Positions 41,301 to 53,330 of a stretch of 64,000 nt of DNA are shown in pieces (positions within the stretch are counted from its first letter, which is position 1; each line of letters opens with the position of its first letter). The position numbers and the translations under genes are program-made. The stretch is from NCBI RefSeq assembly GCF_910592395.1, contig NC_088325.1:12836109-12900108 (forward strand), in the 5' to 3' direction. The notes beneath the pieces were generated by a model. That model ran no database searches and had not been told where the DNA came from. It saw nothing but the letters and a program-made list of their open reading frames with translations. The DNA comes from Lineus longissimus. Lineage: Eukaryota; Nemertea; Pilidiophora; Heteronemertea; Lineidae.

Positions 41301-44300
41301 CAAATACAAATTAAATGTGGGGCCGGTGTAACATCTGTGGTTGTTCCCCATGTGTCAGTGTTTCCAAACAATAGGCAGCTAGAGAGACCACGACTTTTCA
41401 ATAGGGGGGATACACAGAAAAACTTGTCAATCTATTTTTGAGCGTTCCCAAACAATGAGGGGAAACACTCAAAAACAGAAACACTCAAAAACATTACACC
41501 GGGACGGTGGGGTTGGCAAATCTCTTCTCCAAATGCCAGAATACAGCTACCACGTTATTCGAAACAGGATTCTTCTTTCATAAGAATTTGACCAATTCTA
41601 CCCATTGAATTCACTTCTTGAGGAAACACATACTGAAGCTAACTAAAGTATACCTTCTTTGGCAGATGGCAAGGATGTCGTGGTTGTATATTTTACCAGC
41701 TCAGGTGCTACCAGCGGAGCGGTCAGAGTTCGCGTCAACGGATTACCAGTAAGCACAACAATAAGGACGATATGTTGGAACAGCTCATGGGGGATGGAGG
41801 AGGCGAATGTTACCTGTAGGCAGATGGGATTTCTGTAAGTGATATGATATTAAAATCGTAACAAGTAATGCCGCTTCTCCTCGAATGCTCTAGCTTCTCC
41901 TTTATAATGAAAATCTTCTCCACAATTGTTGCACAGAGAGCTGTCTGTTGTTGTATACCCGGGTTCATTATATTCATGAAAACGAAAACATCCCCATTTT
42001 ACTTCTGTTATATAGAACGAAACCCAACTGCTGTGGACAAAGGGCATAAAATTATCGGATGATCCCTTTTAAAATGTTTGTGGGCTGAGTTAAATGTTCT
42101 GTTTGGAATTTTCATATTCGGTAACTTCGTCAGATACCCCGGCTATGTTTAGAGGGAGTACAGACCATGAGGTTCAGGATGTCAGATAAGAAGCAATAGC
42201 ACTATTTCATGAACAGCTTTACAGTGCTTTTCACAATGTTATATTCTGGCGTTTATAATCTACTTTGCATGCAGAGAAGCGACCACCACTGGTAACGATA
42301 GTGAGAATATTGACCCAATCCTCTTTGACGTCCGCTGTTCGGGGACAGAGACAAACCTCGCAGACTGCAGTTACAACCTCACTGAACCCTGCCAAAGTAA
42401 CCAACCTGTCAGTGTCACCTGCTTACGGAATCCAGGTAAATACACACTACACTAAGTTTCTGTTTTACAGTAACATACATTACTTTGTATCTGACACTGA
42501 TGACTGGGATTTGAAACCTAACTGGCAGTCAATTTCAGGTGTACTAGAATTGCTTTGTTCCTTGAATTATTCCAGTCTCTTCGCCTTCTGCGTTGTGTGA
42601 AGAAAAAGTAGTCGAAGGAACAGAGTCCAGTCATAAAAGTCTTCTACGAATGTTTTGTTTTTTAACAACATATCAATAATTGTTTGGTCCTTGAAAAAAA
42701 TCTAGTACGGGACATCTTATTTGTTGGGACTTGTTTTTCAGTCAAATTGAAAGGCCAGGAACGCGATCATTATTTTTGAATCTTTAAGTACAGTGATTAA
42801 TCTCTTGCCCGCAAGGATACTTATCAGACATTCACTCTGCTGCACTAATTCCTGCTACATTCTACTTGATATTGATGGATACATAACAGAAATAGGAAAA
42901 ATGATAGTTTGAATTATTTTATCATTTTATCGATAAAATAGAAAAGAAGTACCGCCGGAAAGGCGATGGCAGTATAAACCTGTTATTTCAAACTTTCAAT
43001 TCGTCAAGGTTGTGACATCGGAATGAACAGAGGAGTGTAATATACGTATTGTTAATTTCTTTGCAGCCTTCAATGGTCTCTTTGATGTCCGTCTAAATGG
43101 TTCTGCTGCTAATAAGGGTATAGTTGAGGCACGGCAGACATATCAAGGAAATACAGAGCAACCGTGGTATGCACAATGTTACGACCTTTGGAGTAAAGAG
43201 GATTCGGATGTGGTCTGTAGGCAGCTTGGATACAGGTAAGAAGAAAGAAAGAAATGCTATCAAAACCAAAGATGAAGGGAGGTCACCCTCTTTTCAGCCC
43301 CAGGGTCAAGTGCATTCTTGGAATGATAAGTTCTTCCTATGTTCTTCAAATAAATAATTTTCACTAAGTAAAGTTAGTTTTAAAAATTATTTCTTCGTTG
43401 ACATCTGACTCTATATAATCGTATCTCGCAATTTTGTAAATTGGTGTCCTTATAACTTATATTCACCTGTGAGCCAATAAGTTGATAGCAGCAGTACGTA
43501 AGAGCTGCTGTTGCTATCATGAGTCATGGTGAATGCCTCTGGAATCTTAGCTCTCAACCTATATAAAATGTACATGGTCCAGTACTTAGACTTTTTTGCT
43601 ATCATGAATCATGGTGAATGCCTCTCGAATCTTAGCTCCCTGTCCAACCTATATAAAGAATATACCGGTCCAGTGCTTAGACTTTTAACAGTCCGTGATC
43701 ACTACCATATACGTTCGTTTAATCAGTATCCATACTGACCATTTCAGCGGCGTCAAAGCTACTACAGGCATTAGTGGTAGCCTCCCTAATGTTTCCGCTG
43801 GAGAGCTCAAGTGTACCGGGACAGAACAGACACTGAGAGGATGCAAGGTGATTAATACATCAGAATGCACCGACAAGACAATATATACTCAAGTCGAATG
43901 CAACCTTGATAGTGGTAAGTTCTCATCACCCACGTATTCGAAACAGTTAACCGTTGATAATCAAACAGTTAACCGTTGATAATCATCACCTTAAATTTCT
44001 ATTCAAGGGTAGGTGCAAATCCTACAAAGAATCAAAAAGACGAAAGTGAATTAATGATGTACATGTACATGTATTTCATATCACGCTGGTGTTAATAGTC
44101 ATGTGAATTATCAGTGTGGGCACGCATCCCAAAAGGAATACGATGGAACCTCCCTTAGCGGAAATCTCTCTACTAAGGACTGTATTTGGTCCGAAGTTGG
44201 GCATTTCTATTCAATTTGTATTACTGTATATCGCATAGGGTACAGTTAGGTTGAACATGTTCAACATCGCCTTATTCTTTGTTCAAAATCAATGCAGCAT

Positions 44301-47300
44301 TTGAAATGTATGGTAATCACTAAGTTTGCCCTCCTCGTGCAAACGACTCCATCATTACGCACAGGTTTGAATCGATTTCAATGGCCTTGTATGTCAGGAT
44401 AAAAGTTTATACTAGAGGTATGGATAGTTCATTCAGCGATCTCCTCTTAACAGCTTCTTTAGATCGGCTGCCTCTTGCCAAAACTGTTAAGTTCAGGTAA
44501 GGACAAACCTACAGAATGACTGGATGTCGAATCTTTCAATCATACTAGTGAACCACATTGTGTGAATTTAATCTTTCTTTTCAACAGAAACCCAGCAACC
44601 TTTTGACATCCGTCTTACCGGTGATAATACATCAGCAGGAAATGTAGATCTGTTGAAGTACGGCAGATGGGGCGTCATTTGTGATAGGGATGGAGAATGG
44701 AACCTTGCAAGCGCCAAGGTTGTCTGCCGACAGCTTGGTTTTATGTGAGTACATTTTGTCGACTCTCGCCAAAGGGTTCTTCGCACAGGGGATCTTTGGA
44801 GCAATGCCCTTCCTGGCTACTTTCTGTCTCCGCAGTCACGGATGAGCTTTCGTTTCAGGCAACCCTTTCAAGCCAGGAAGTGCGGTGGTACTAAAGAGAT
44901 TAGCAGTATATGAATATGTCTTTTGTTGTTGTAAACATATAAGGCACCACTATACGATAAAATAAACCAGTTATCAATCACCTTTAACTCATTGTGTTAG
45001 AATCTCTGAGTTATATGCAAGCAAAATTACATTATATTCTTGTCGAACTAAACGACACATTTTGATATATATCGGGAATTTACTCATGCACCTTAAACGT
45101 TGCATAATCAAAACGATCGGGAATTATTAAGAACTTTGACGCACTTGGTTATTATTATTGTCTGAATAGTTTTGTAGCACTTTTGAAAGTCTTGTAAAAT
45201 CACCCAGGCCTACCTGCTGGGGTTACTGCATCTTTCGTCTTTCAGCAGGCTTGTATGGAATAATTATCGAAGCATCAATTCAGTGGTAAGCCAGCATTTG
45301 TAAAATATATACTTTATATTTTTGAACATTCAGTGATGCCATCCGTGTGACAAAGCCAGCGGAGTTCGGCCAAGGCAATGGTTCAATACACCTGAAGAAC
45401 CCCGGGTGTAAGGGAGACGAATGGAGCATAGAGAAGTGTCCAAAACCATTCGGTTGGGGAGGTGAAACTAAAAAATGCCAGACAAAGGATACGGCAGGCG
45501 TTGTTTGCAGCCCGGATAAATGTAAGTAAAGCCAAAGATGTCTTGAATAGACGAAATTGATGGAAGGAAAGTGCTAACTTAACAACGTATGGCCTAAATC
45601 ATTAGTAATACAAGTTATTACATGTACTTGTATATTATTACTAAAACCAAGAATTCTTTCTCTATTCTTGCTAAAACTTTACTATTATAAAAACGCTTTA
45701 CCTTCATTTCCCAGCCCAATATAGTAACCTTTCTGTAAATCTAATGATCGCACATTCCGCGATTCTTGTCGATTTTGACCACTTGAAAGTACCGAGTAGA
45801 ACTGGCTGAGCCTTGCGATCATAGGTTGGACGCCCGTGCACCGTGCCACTGCGTTTCCCAGTCTATTGCCTTCTGTTGATACCCATGATAATCATGATAA
45901 CGTATACGTACATTGCACCTTTAGGGTGCCTGCTGCGTGGTTTATTGTCGGCATGTATTCTTTAGCCTCTCAAAGGTCAATCAACATTAAGTGAGTTACT
46001 TGTAGCGAATGAATCATGCAGTTTTTCGTTATTGATGTCTTATCTTCTCTCAAGTAAATGATCAACCTGAAGTTACTTCTTTAATCTTCAGTTCCTGCGT
46101 ATGACATCGATTCGACACTCTACACACCAAACGCATCGGAATATTGTGGACGATTCTTCCTTCACAGCCAAGAATTCCCTCAGCTCTTCAACTACGAGGC
46201 GCAGACACATCATTTGTGCACCATGGCCTCGAATACCAGCATAGAGTTTTCAATATACATCCACTACAAGAGATTCCAGGAAAACCACAGCGAAACACTA
46301 TCATTCCAAGCCAATGATTCCAAGGCAACCAATAGTACCTTCTACCGTCTCCAAATCTATGGAAGTGATTCAGACCCTGGACCTTATACAATAAATACCA
46401 CATCACTGACGATGGGATTCAAGTCGAATGGTGCTACAGGAAGCGGAAAGTTCCGACTTGAAATAAGAGGTATGAGATGCAAAACGTCATCACAAGAATC
46501 AGAGCATTCAGCCTAAATCAAACCAGGTTTAATTTACTGACTTCAACCTATAGATCAAAATGGCCCTTCATCATGCTAGATGTAATTTATTCAGGGATTG
46601 GAGGGGGATTCAACGTCTAGATTATCTAACTTATAAGACACATGCATCTCAAGGAACAACGCGTGTCTGTTGTACAATGTTGTACGAGGCGTCGATACCT
46701 AGCGAGTTGGTACGGTCAGCTGGACTAGAAATGTGTTCTGCGCCTAAAACGAATACTAACTTTGTCTTGGATCGTCCTATGTAAAGACAGTCTCATCTTC
46801 AATCACAGTAGAGCAGCACAGCTGGATTCGTCTGGATCATTGGTCATTTCAATAATGTCCAATTAACAGTTTTCATTTTCTGCGTTTTTGCTCATGTTGA
46901 TTAACATTTTGATTGGTATTTTCAATTATTTCCAATTTCAGTCCCTGCTAGCATAGCTGTGTCTTTAAACTGCTCCAACCTTACGACAACACCAACGACA
47001 ACACCAACGACAACACCAACGACAACAACACCAACGACAACAACACCAACGACAACATCATCAACATCAACAACATCGACCACAAGCGTCACTTCTCAAG
47101 GTAACCTTACCAACACGACCACTGCATTGGTAACTAATACCTCGACCACTCCAGTTTCCATGACAACCGATCAAACAAATTCAACAGGTAACATACTGAC
47201 TAGCAATGAATCTAGCTTTGCTTTTAGCTGGTACATGTAGTGGATGTCATCGGTCAGAATGTTAATGGCTTAATGTACTCATACCAGTGCTGTGGTGTCA

Positions 47301-50300
47301 CTGGTGATGACCATTACGAGCAGTCAATTGAATAAGCTGCTGATACTATCTCAAGTTCCGACTTTGGTTAATCCTGGCTGAAAAACAGAGCAAATTCCTG
47401 AACTTGGTGGTGGGAAGCTACGGGATCGTCCCTGTGTGTTCGGAGTTAAGCACGCCCGTGTTCTATACGTCTCAGTTCTACGCATCCCAGGTTATATGTG
47501 TTAATGATGTAAAGGATGTGTTATTATCATTAATGTTTATTTCGTATAACAGTTTACAATTTTAAATACAAAAAACAACAATAGTGCATTATGCAATATG
47601 TGTCCTAGTTGTAGGGGACAAGAGGTTGGGGTCGAGGTTAGGGTCTGTCTCGCCGGAAATGCCCACTTGGGAGTATTCAGCCTTCACATACAACAGGGAC
47701 ACATATAACCTGGATTACAGAGAACCAGGGATGCATAGAACCCTTTTCATTCGGAGGCTCACAGAATCCGGGACATATGGAATCTGGGTCACAGAGAATC
47801 CGGAACACACGCATTAAGACCTACCTGGGGAAGCAACATGTCATCCTAGGTTGAAAATGTAGATACGAATTACAGTTAGATTATTCAGTTTTGTTTGCAT
47901 GTGCTAGTACATTCGTTACAAGCTTCTGTTCAGATCTTATCAAAGAATGTAACGAATGTGTTCATGAACTGAATAGGATCGACCTGGGATAAGAAGTCAT
48001 ACTGTGCGTTGCGTATGTCTCGGATTGTTCTCGTGTCCTTTCATGTCAAATCTTTTTTCATTTGCTAACTTAATTTTAGCTTCAACTTACCTTACCTTGC
48101 CTAAAGAAAACGTCCCTGGTCATGGTGGTGGGAAGTTTGGTGCGAGTTATTGCTAATGTTGCTACAATGATAAATCTTATTTGCAAATACGATTAGACAA
48201 GTTTTCTTAAATATTTCAGAGTTGCTCCTAAACAAAATCAAATTGCTCCAAAAAAGTCCGCAAAGAAGTGCAAGACTCGTCATCACAACCACACTTTTTT
48301 TCTAACTAATTGGACAAAAATAGACTTTAGCCCGAATTGTTGATGTTATCTTTAGACAGTCTTACAGCCTTAGGAAGTGTTCTTTGATTGATTTAAAGCC
48401 CAATTAATAGATTGCATTTCACATAGCTAGAAAGACCACTATCCGATTCGACACATCCACCGACCTAAGACTCGGAATTTGAAGCTGTCGCCGAACGACA
48501 AGAAAAAGACGACATAGAACAGTCGAGCCGCATCTCCTCACTTCTTTAGTATCACTCATAGAAATGAATATGGCTCTTTTCCTCACGCAATATTTAGCAT
48601 TGATGAACTTTCTGTTACAGCTACCTCAGCCGTTCCGATCTACATTCCAATTGTGGCCACACTGGTTCCACTGGTCGTTCTAGCTGTTGTCATAGTCGTT
48701 TCGGTCGTCGTCATAACAAGGTGAGCTCTCCTCAAGCGCCCCATAGACGAGACCGTCTTCATCACTGCAACTTGTCATACTTATCGCTGCAATGAGCTAC
48801 AATGATCGCTTGTCTACGGGCGTAACAGGTCATTACGTGATTTGATATTTATAGCAGGTCACAGCCACTACCGATTCTTGTCCATGGCAGTATGCACAAT
48901 CTTTTTTCGCAAAGGAATTTGAATGCGAAGTCTACTGACATATCAGGACATATGTTAGGGTACTATTAATTTCAACTCTTGCTTTTGATCAAATCACCTT
49001 GCCAGATCAGTGTTCGAAAATTGACCGATAGATATCTCTACTATCTCTGAGAAGATCAGCACTGTTCGCCGTGCTTGCACGAAGACAACAAAACTCAATA
49101 CTCTCTTGCTGTGTGTATTGGACACATGGAACCACCCATCCCAGCAGCTCCTGCCTGTACTTCTTCTTTCCTCTGACAAAAATTTAAATTTTTGTCATGC
49201 TGAGGAGTGGGGCTACCACTGGTTTCCTCAGAATATCAAAATTCAAGCTGAATGACTTCTTTGAATCAATGGTAAGGTTATGCAATATTTGATACATGTT
49301 CGCATTTGCTTCAGGAGAAGAAGAGCCAAGGCGACCACCAGGATGAATGCCGCACCAGAACCAGATCCTGATGATTCAGGGATATTCGAAATGGACCACA
49401 AATTAAAGAAAGGCAAGAAGAAGGCAAACGCTGCCCACATAAACGATGGTTTTGTAGACGTTGACATTAAATCTATTGCTCTATCTAAGGAGGCTGATTC
49501 AAAAAGTGCTGAAATGAAGCCGGTCGTTGCTCTAAATCCGCAGATGAATTGTTACGAGACGGATGAATCTTTTGGAAAGGGGAATGGTGCGCATGAAGAA
49601 CCTGCTGCCGCGGCGGCCGACCCGTCGCCTACCTATGCCGTCGTCGATAAGCTGCGGAAGAAGCCTAAAATTGTTGACGCAGGTGCTGATGTTGAAGCGC
49701 ACGTGGACGGAGTTGCCAACAAACCAAAAAGACAGAATGGAAATGGGGATGTAATGCCAGATAATGGCCTTGGTAATGCGAACGATGGATTTGAAGAGGA
49801 TTCTACTAACATTAATGATTTTCAAGGTCCAGAGAAACCGACCACGGCAATGCAGGCCCAATATGGTCCATATGCCGAAGTCGCTGATCGAATTGAGGAG
49901 CAGGGTGCTGAGAGCGCACAGATTGAGGACCCTCGGCCGGAGTTCGCTACTTATGCAGAAGTTGGACGCTTTGGTGCACCCAGTCTTGGGGTGGACGTTC
50001 GTCCAAAAGACACTGTGAACCCTGATTCAAAACCCGACAAAAAGAAAACGAAGAAGGGTGACAAACCGGACAAAAAAGCTAAAACAAAATCAAATCCATT
50101 TTCGAAAGTAAATAAGAAGAAAAAAGGTGATAAACCGAAAGGTGCTAAAGACCATGTATTTCGTCCTAAACCACGTGCCTATGATTATATTGATGCCGAG
50201 TTCCAGCTGAAGGATACTGCTCCAAGTGGCAGATCTCGGGTTTGCTCACCGTACGCGGAAGTAGACTTGGCTTCGCTTTCAAGTTCTGGTGCCGCTGATG

Positions 50301-50659
50301 CTCGTGCAAGGACGCCCGTGCCACCTGAGGATAACACAGAGGGCGATGTCTACAACAGACTTAATTTCCCAATGTTGAAAAAAGGTGCTAGAAGCTTTGT
50401 ACAAAAACCGCAAAATCGGACATATGATTGCGTTAATTTGGACAAATACCCAAACGTACAAAATGAGAACCCGTATGAGGATTGTGGGGACCCAGCCGCC
50501 GATACACAATCTGTGGACATTGACAATCCGTACACTGAGGAAGCCCCCGTTTCGAACAAAGATGGCACTGCTGATAATCCTTACGCAGAGGCCATTCCTA
50601 TTTCTGGAAAACCTAGCACTAGTACAATGTGGGACGAGGGGCCAGAGGAGTTGGTATAG
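38349..50659 (+). CDS. Gene F: three-SRCR, CUB-like, mucin-stalk receptor with long tyrosine/lysine-rich tail
   Basis: Exons: 38349-38397 (signal, MYVLLISLLLFHTCIA); 41666-41834, 42275-42435 (SRCR1); 43067-43235, 43748-43914 (SRCR2); 44588-44744, 45334-45521 (SRCR3); 46092-46469 (CUB-like); 46942-47187 (stalk); 48621-48720 (TM); 49315-50659 (tail). They total 3129 nt, an open frame of 1042 residues, with the same phases as B-E. Residues: SRCR1 17-126, SRCR2 127-238, SRCR3 239-353, CUB-like 354-479, stalk 480-561, TM 562-594, tail 595-1042. The stalk is a TPTTT repeat array. The TM segment (IPIVATLVPLVVLAVVIVV) and tail are unrelated to those of A-E. The tail holds YAVV, YAEV three times, YDYI, YNRL, YDCV, YEDC, YTEE and YAEA, and a basic block (KKKTKKGDKPDKKAKTK). 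SPYAEV fits ITIM. Only one SRCR1 first-half exon is present. Function as a signalling receptor is inferred. Confidence 0.9.
38528..38700. mobile_element. Small inverted-repeat (MITE-like) element in intron 1 of gene F
   Basis: Ends are ATAGGAAGTTTTCGCAAAAC and the inverse of GATTTGCGAAAACTCCCTAT. Internally there are copies of cgctatcaggaggtcgaaca and gagatagacgttcacgt in opposite and same orientations. No coding capacity. Confidence 0.7.
40135..40317 (+). pseudogene. Gln/Val-rich 60-codon open frame, possible gene fragment
   Basis: It ends AVQQVVLLTPQGVQVID and is rich in Q, V, P and L, like activation regions of some transcription factors. AG|GT-like sites lie inside, and a GTAATT donor-like site follows GVQ. 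It could be a fragment of an unrelated gene carried into the intron. No family assigned. Confidence 0.25.
41325..41475. repeat. Dispersed repeat, copy 1
   Basis: Shares order and words (gccggtgtaacatc, tgttgttcccc-like, agctagagagaccac, gtcaatct) with 62938-63075 in the same orientation, about 70% alike by eye. Likely an old interspersed element. Confidence 0.55.
43511..43686. repeat. 85-bp tandem duplication in intron 4 of gene F
   Basis: Copies start at 43511 and 43596, each opening ttgctatcatga and containing cctatataaa and cagt(a/g)cttagactttt. It ends about 60 bp before the SRCR2 second-half exon. Confidence 0.75.
43941..43984. repeat. 22-bp tandem duplication in intron 5 of gene F
   Basis: Two exact copies of aaacagttaaccgttgataa plus tc, just past the exon 5 donor. 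Each contains the near-palindrome GTTAAC. Confidence 0.8.
47695..47815. repeat. Short ACAGAGAAYCCGGGA-like repeats in the stalk/TM intron of gene F
   Basis: Variants of gggacacatataac / cagagaatccgg recur. Related to the repeats at 14450-14605 in the same intron of gene C. Confidence 0.5.
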
Positions 50660-50796
50660 GAGTCATACCAGCGTCCTGCATCCATGGTTTTGCCCCTCCC
50701 TATTCCTCGCTCCGTTGGGGAGTGATGCGATGGAATGAAGCCATGGATGCCGCAACCTTATGTTTATGGATTGGGCTACACTGACAACACAGAGCA

Positions 50797-50802
50797 AATA
50801 AA
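50797..50802 (+). other. Polyadenylation signal of gene F
   Basis: AATAAA 138 nt after the TAG stop at 50657-50659; the first such signal downstream. Confidence 0.6.
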
Positions 50803-53089
50803 AATACTTAAAAGTAAATGTCAACGTCCTTTTGGGCCACTGTGCGAAAACTAGTTGGTCGATTTCTTCAAAATTAGTTTTTTCTTCAATCTAATTGTGA
50901 GGTCCAAGAGGATTTTTACATTTCAGTAACTATGGTTACGAAATACTACTTTGTGTGTTTTCGTAAACCTACCACCAAGCATAGATTACTTGCAATAGTA
51001 CTGGCAGTGAAAGGTCTCAGAAAAATGTGTTGTTCAAGTTATCATATTTCAAACTTCTAAGTGTTCAATCATCACGGGAGATAATCATGATGATTCTGAA
51101 ATAAACAATTAAGGTATTGTGTATAAATTAACTAGGCCTATAATGATATTCAAGAAATAATTGTCTTAACAGAAGACTGAAAGGGAGACGATAGACAGGA
51201 GCTTTTGTGATTGATTAATACAAGATAAGTAACCAATAGATGTCTCTACTGTCTTGCAGTTCGTCAGAAAATTTCACGCTTAAGAATACCAGACAAGGTC
51301 GTCAACAAGGAAGTTTGTTTGTGTCTCGCGTGGCAACATGTCTGGGTCCTAGAATTTCTCCTTATATGGAAATTTTACATTACCAGTGGCATTCAAAAGC
51401 CTTCCTGGTCTATTTTAGATAAGATTGGTCATATAATGTTAGAATGAAGGGCGGTCTTGCCTAATTTTATTAGACTAGTTTGATTCATTCGCTTGCTTCA
51501 AGACATTCCTCATTTGGGCGTGCGGGGGTTGTTTGGTATTGCCGAGATGTTTTTCTGGGCATATCAAAGTGTGGTGGTTCTCGTGTAGAGCTGATGGTAG
51601 ACCCAACATCATATGCTAGAAATAAATATCTTGAAATCATGTTCACGCATAACATTTTTACTCAGTTGCTGATGTTCAATTTCGATGAATTTTATTTTTT
51701 ATATTCAGAATTTATTATATTTTACGTACATGTACCTATTTTATTATCGGAAAATAAAATGCATACGACTGTGATATTATGTTCGTGCTCAGTATAGTCA
51801 TTGCGAGCTTTGTAAGACTGATGTTCAGAACTAAAAGTGAGATATCGAATCTGTCAGTAAGTGTCCTTGCCAGGCCACTCTCTCCACTCCTAGTGTCACT
51901 CGAGAGTCAACGCAATGGGCAATTTCCTCTCGCCGACAGTAATTGGCCTTTTAAAGAGCATCATCAAGTCGCACCATGTCTTAAAGGCCTATGGTACATT
52001 GAATGTGATTTTGCTACACATTGTACTTGAACCATGGCAGCATGACAGGAAATGCTACTTTCGACAGAATCAAAAACCCAAATCCACCAGTTTCCTCCCG
52101 GCATTTCCTGCATGGCGAATGCCAATTCTGATCTGAGAGGATATCACGATTTCCTTCGTTCGTTATCTAGTTCATGGAAGTACTCTGCATAACGAGATAA
52201 AAACTGTACAATTGATATAATTCGTCTTGGGTACATTTGATAGAAATTCGATGATTTTGTTATATTGTTTGATAGTTTTCAAATAAAGATTTCTTTTGTG
52301 GAGTTCAGCTCTATGCATCGTGAACTTCAGGCCAACATTCGGCACTGCTGACCGAGGAGCAAAATACGACTGACTCCAGGCTGGTGTTTCGAGGATGCAC
52401 CCTATGGGCCTGCCGGGAGGTATGACCCCACTCTCGCGAATGCACCCTCCATCCAAGCTTCCGAAGAGTCCGGCCTTGACATAAGAATAAAGCTTTGTTT
52501 TGTGTTATTTTTTACTTTATTCTTAAAATACACTATCAGGAATAAGTTTAAAGGGGTACGCCGTTCGAAATTACTTGAATCACGGTTATCATGAATACGA
52601 AATTGTTGACACTTCGTATTCATATAGTATTTGTATATCAGTCTACACAATGGCAATGCTGAAATTAATATTTTGTACGTATTTCCGCAATTGGACATTT
52701 TTAAATTCAATTACAAATTCAAAATTTTTAACGAATGGCGTAGGCCTTTATGGACGGTGACAAAATTGATCACATGCGTGCGACTTTGTTAGTTGCTTTT
52801 TTCGGCCATAAATCACACGTGAATTCATACAAATACAAACTAGGATGAATATCATATATATTCACATTTAAATTACTCCAGCAAATCATTTTATAACCTA
52901 ACGGCCAACTTTAATTCTGTCCGTCACATGAGTAAATCCTTTCAAAACTTTACCGAGCAGGTTTAATAGATATCTGCCCAAGATGCCTATGTACGAAGAC
53001 CGTCGAGACACCAGTTCCTAAGCTGTCTAACCTTGTTGCGCATATACAAATATGGTTCAAATTGGGCATATACAGATTACCTTATGCCG

Positions 53090-53330
53090 TGGTCACACTG
53101 GGGTTTTAACACGAATTGAATTCGAATTAAAACGTTGATACGTATTGGGGCGTCACACTCAATTCGGTTCATACCGATCTCAATCCGCTTTAACCAACAC
53201 GGTTCTTAAACCGAATTGAATGCGAATCAGCTAATCCGAATCAACGAAACCGTATTGAGATTTCAAGTGTGACGCGCTTGATACGAATTAAGGTTTTCGA
53301 TCGCACTGCGCATGCGCCCGGCGCATGGAA
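53090..53330. repeat. MITE-like repeat with GTCACACT and CGAATTGAATTCG words
   Basis: GTCACACT occurs near both ends in opposite orientation and again inside. Between them are many partly palindromic words such as ACGAATTGAATTCGAATTAA. Such 'gtggtcacactgg' sequences are typical of dispersed elements; the class is not certain. Confidence 0.45.

Larger units (their letters stand above)
38701..41665. other. Remainder of intron 1 of gene F
   Basis: About 3 kb with no exon fitting the phase-1 to phase-1 pattern. It holds a G-rich stretch (38930-38962), a short open frame (40135-40317) and a dispersed repeat (41325-41475). No second SRCR1 half-exon is visible before 41666. Confidence 0.5.

Noticed and set aside
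47405-47462. Weak resemblance to 5S rRNA (ttcggagttaagcac)
   Set aside because: Only the GGAAGTTAAGCA-like box is shared; the rest of the 5S sequence and fold is missing. Perhaps a trace of a 5S-derived SINE, not a gene.
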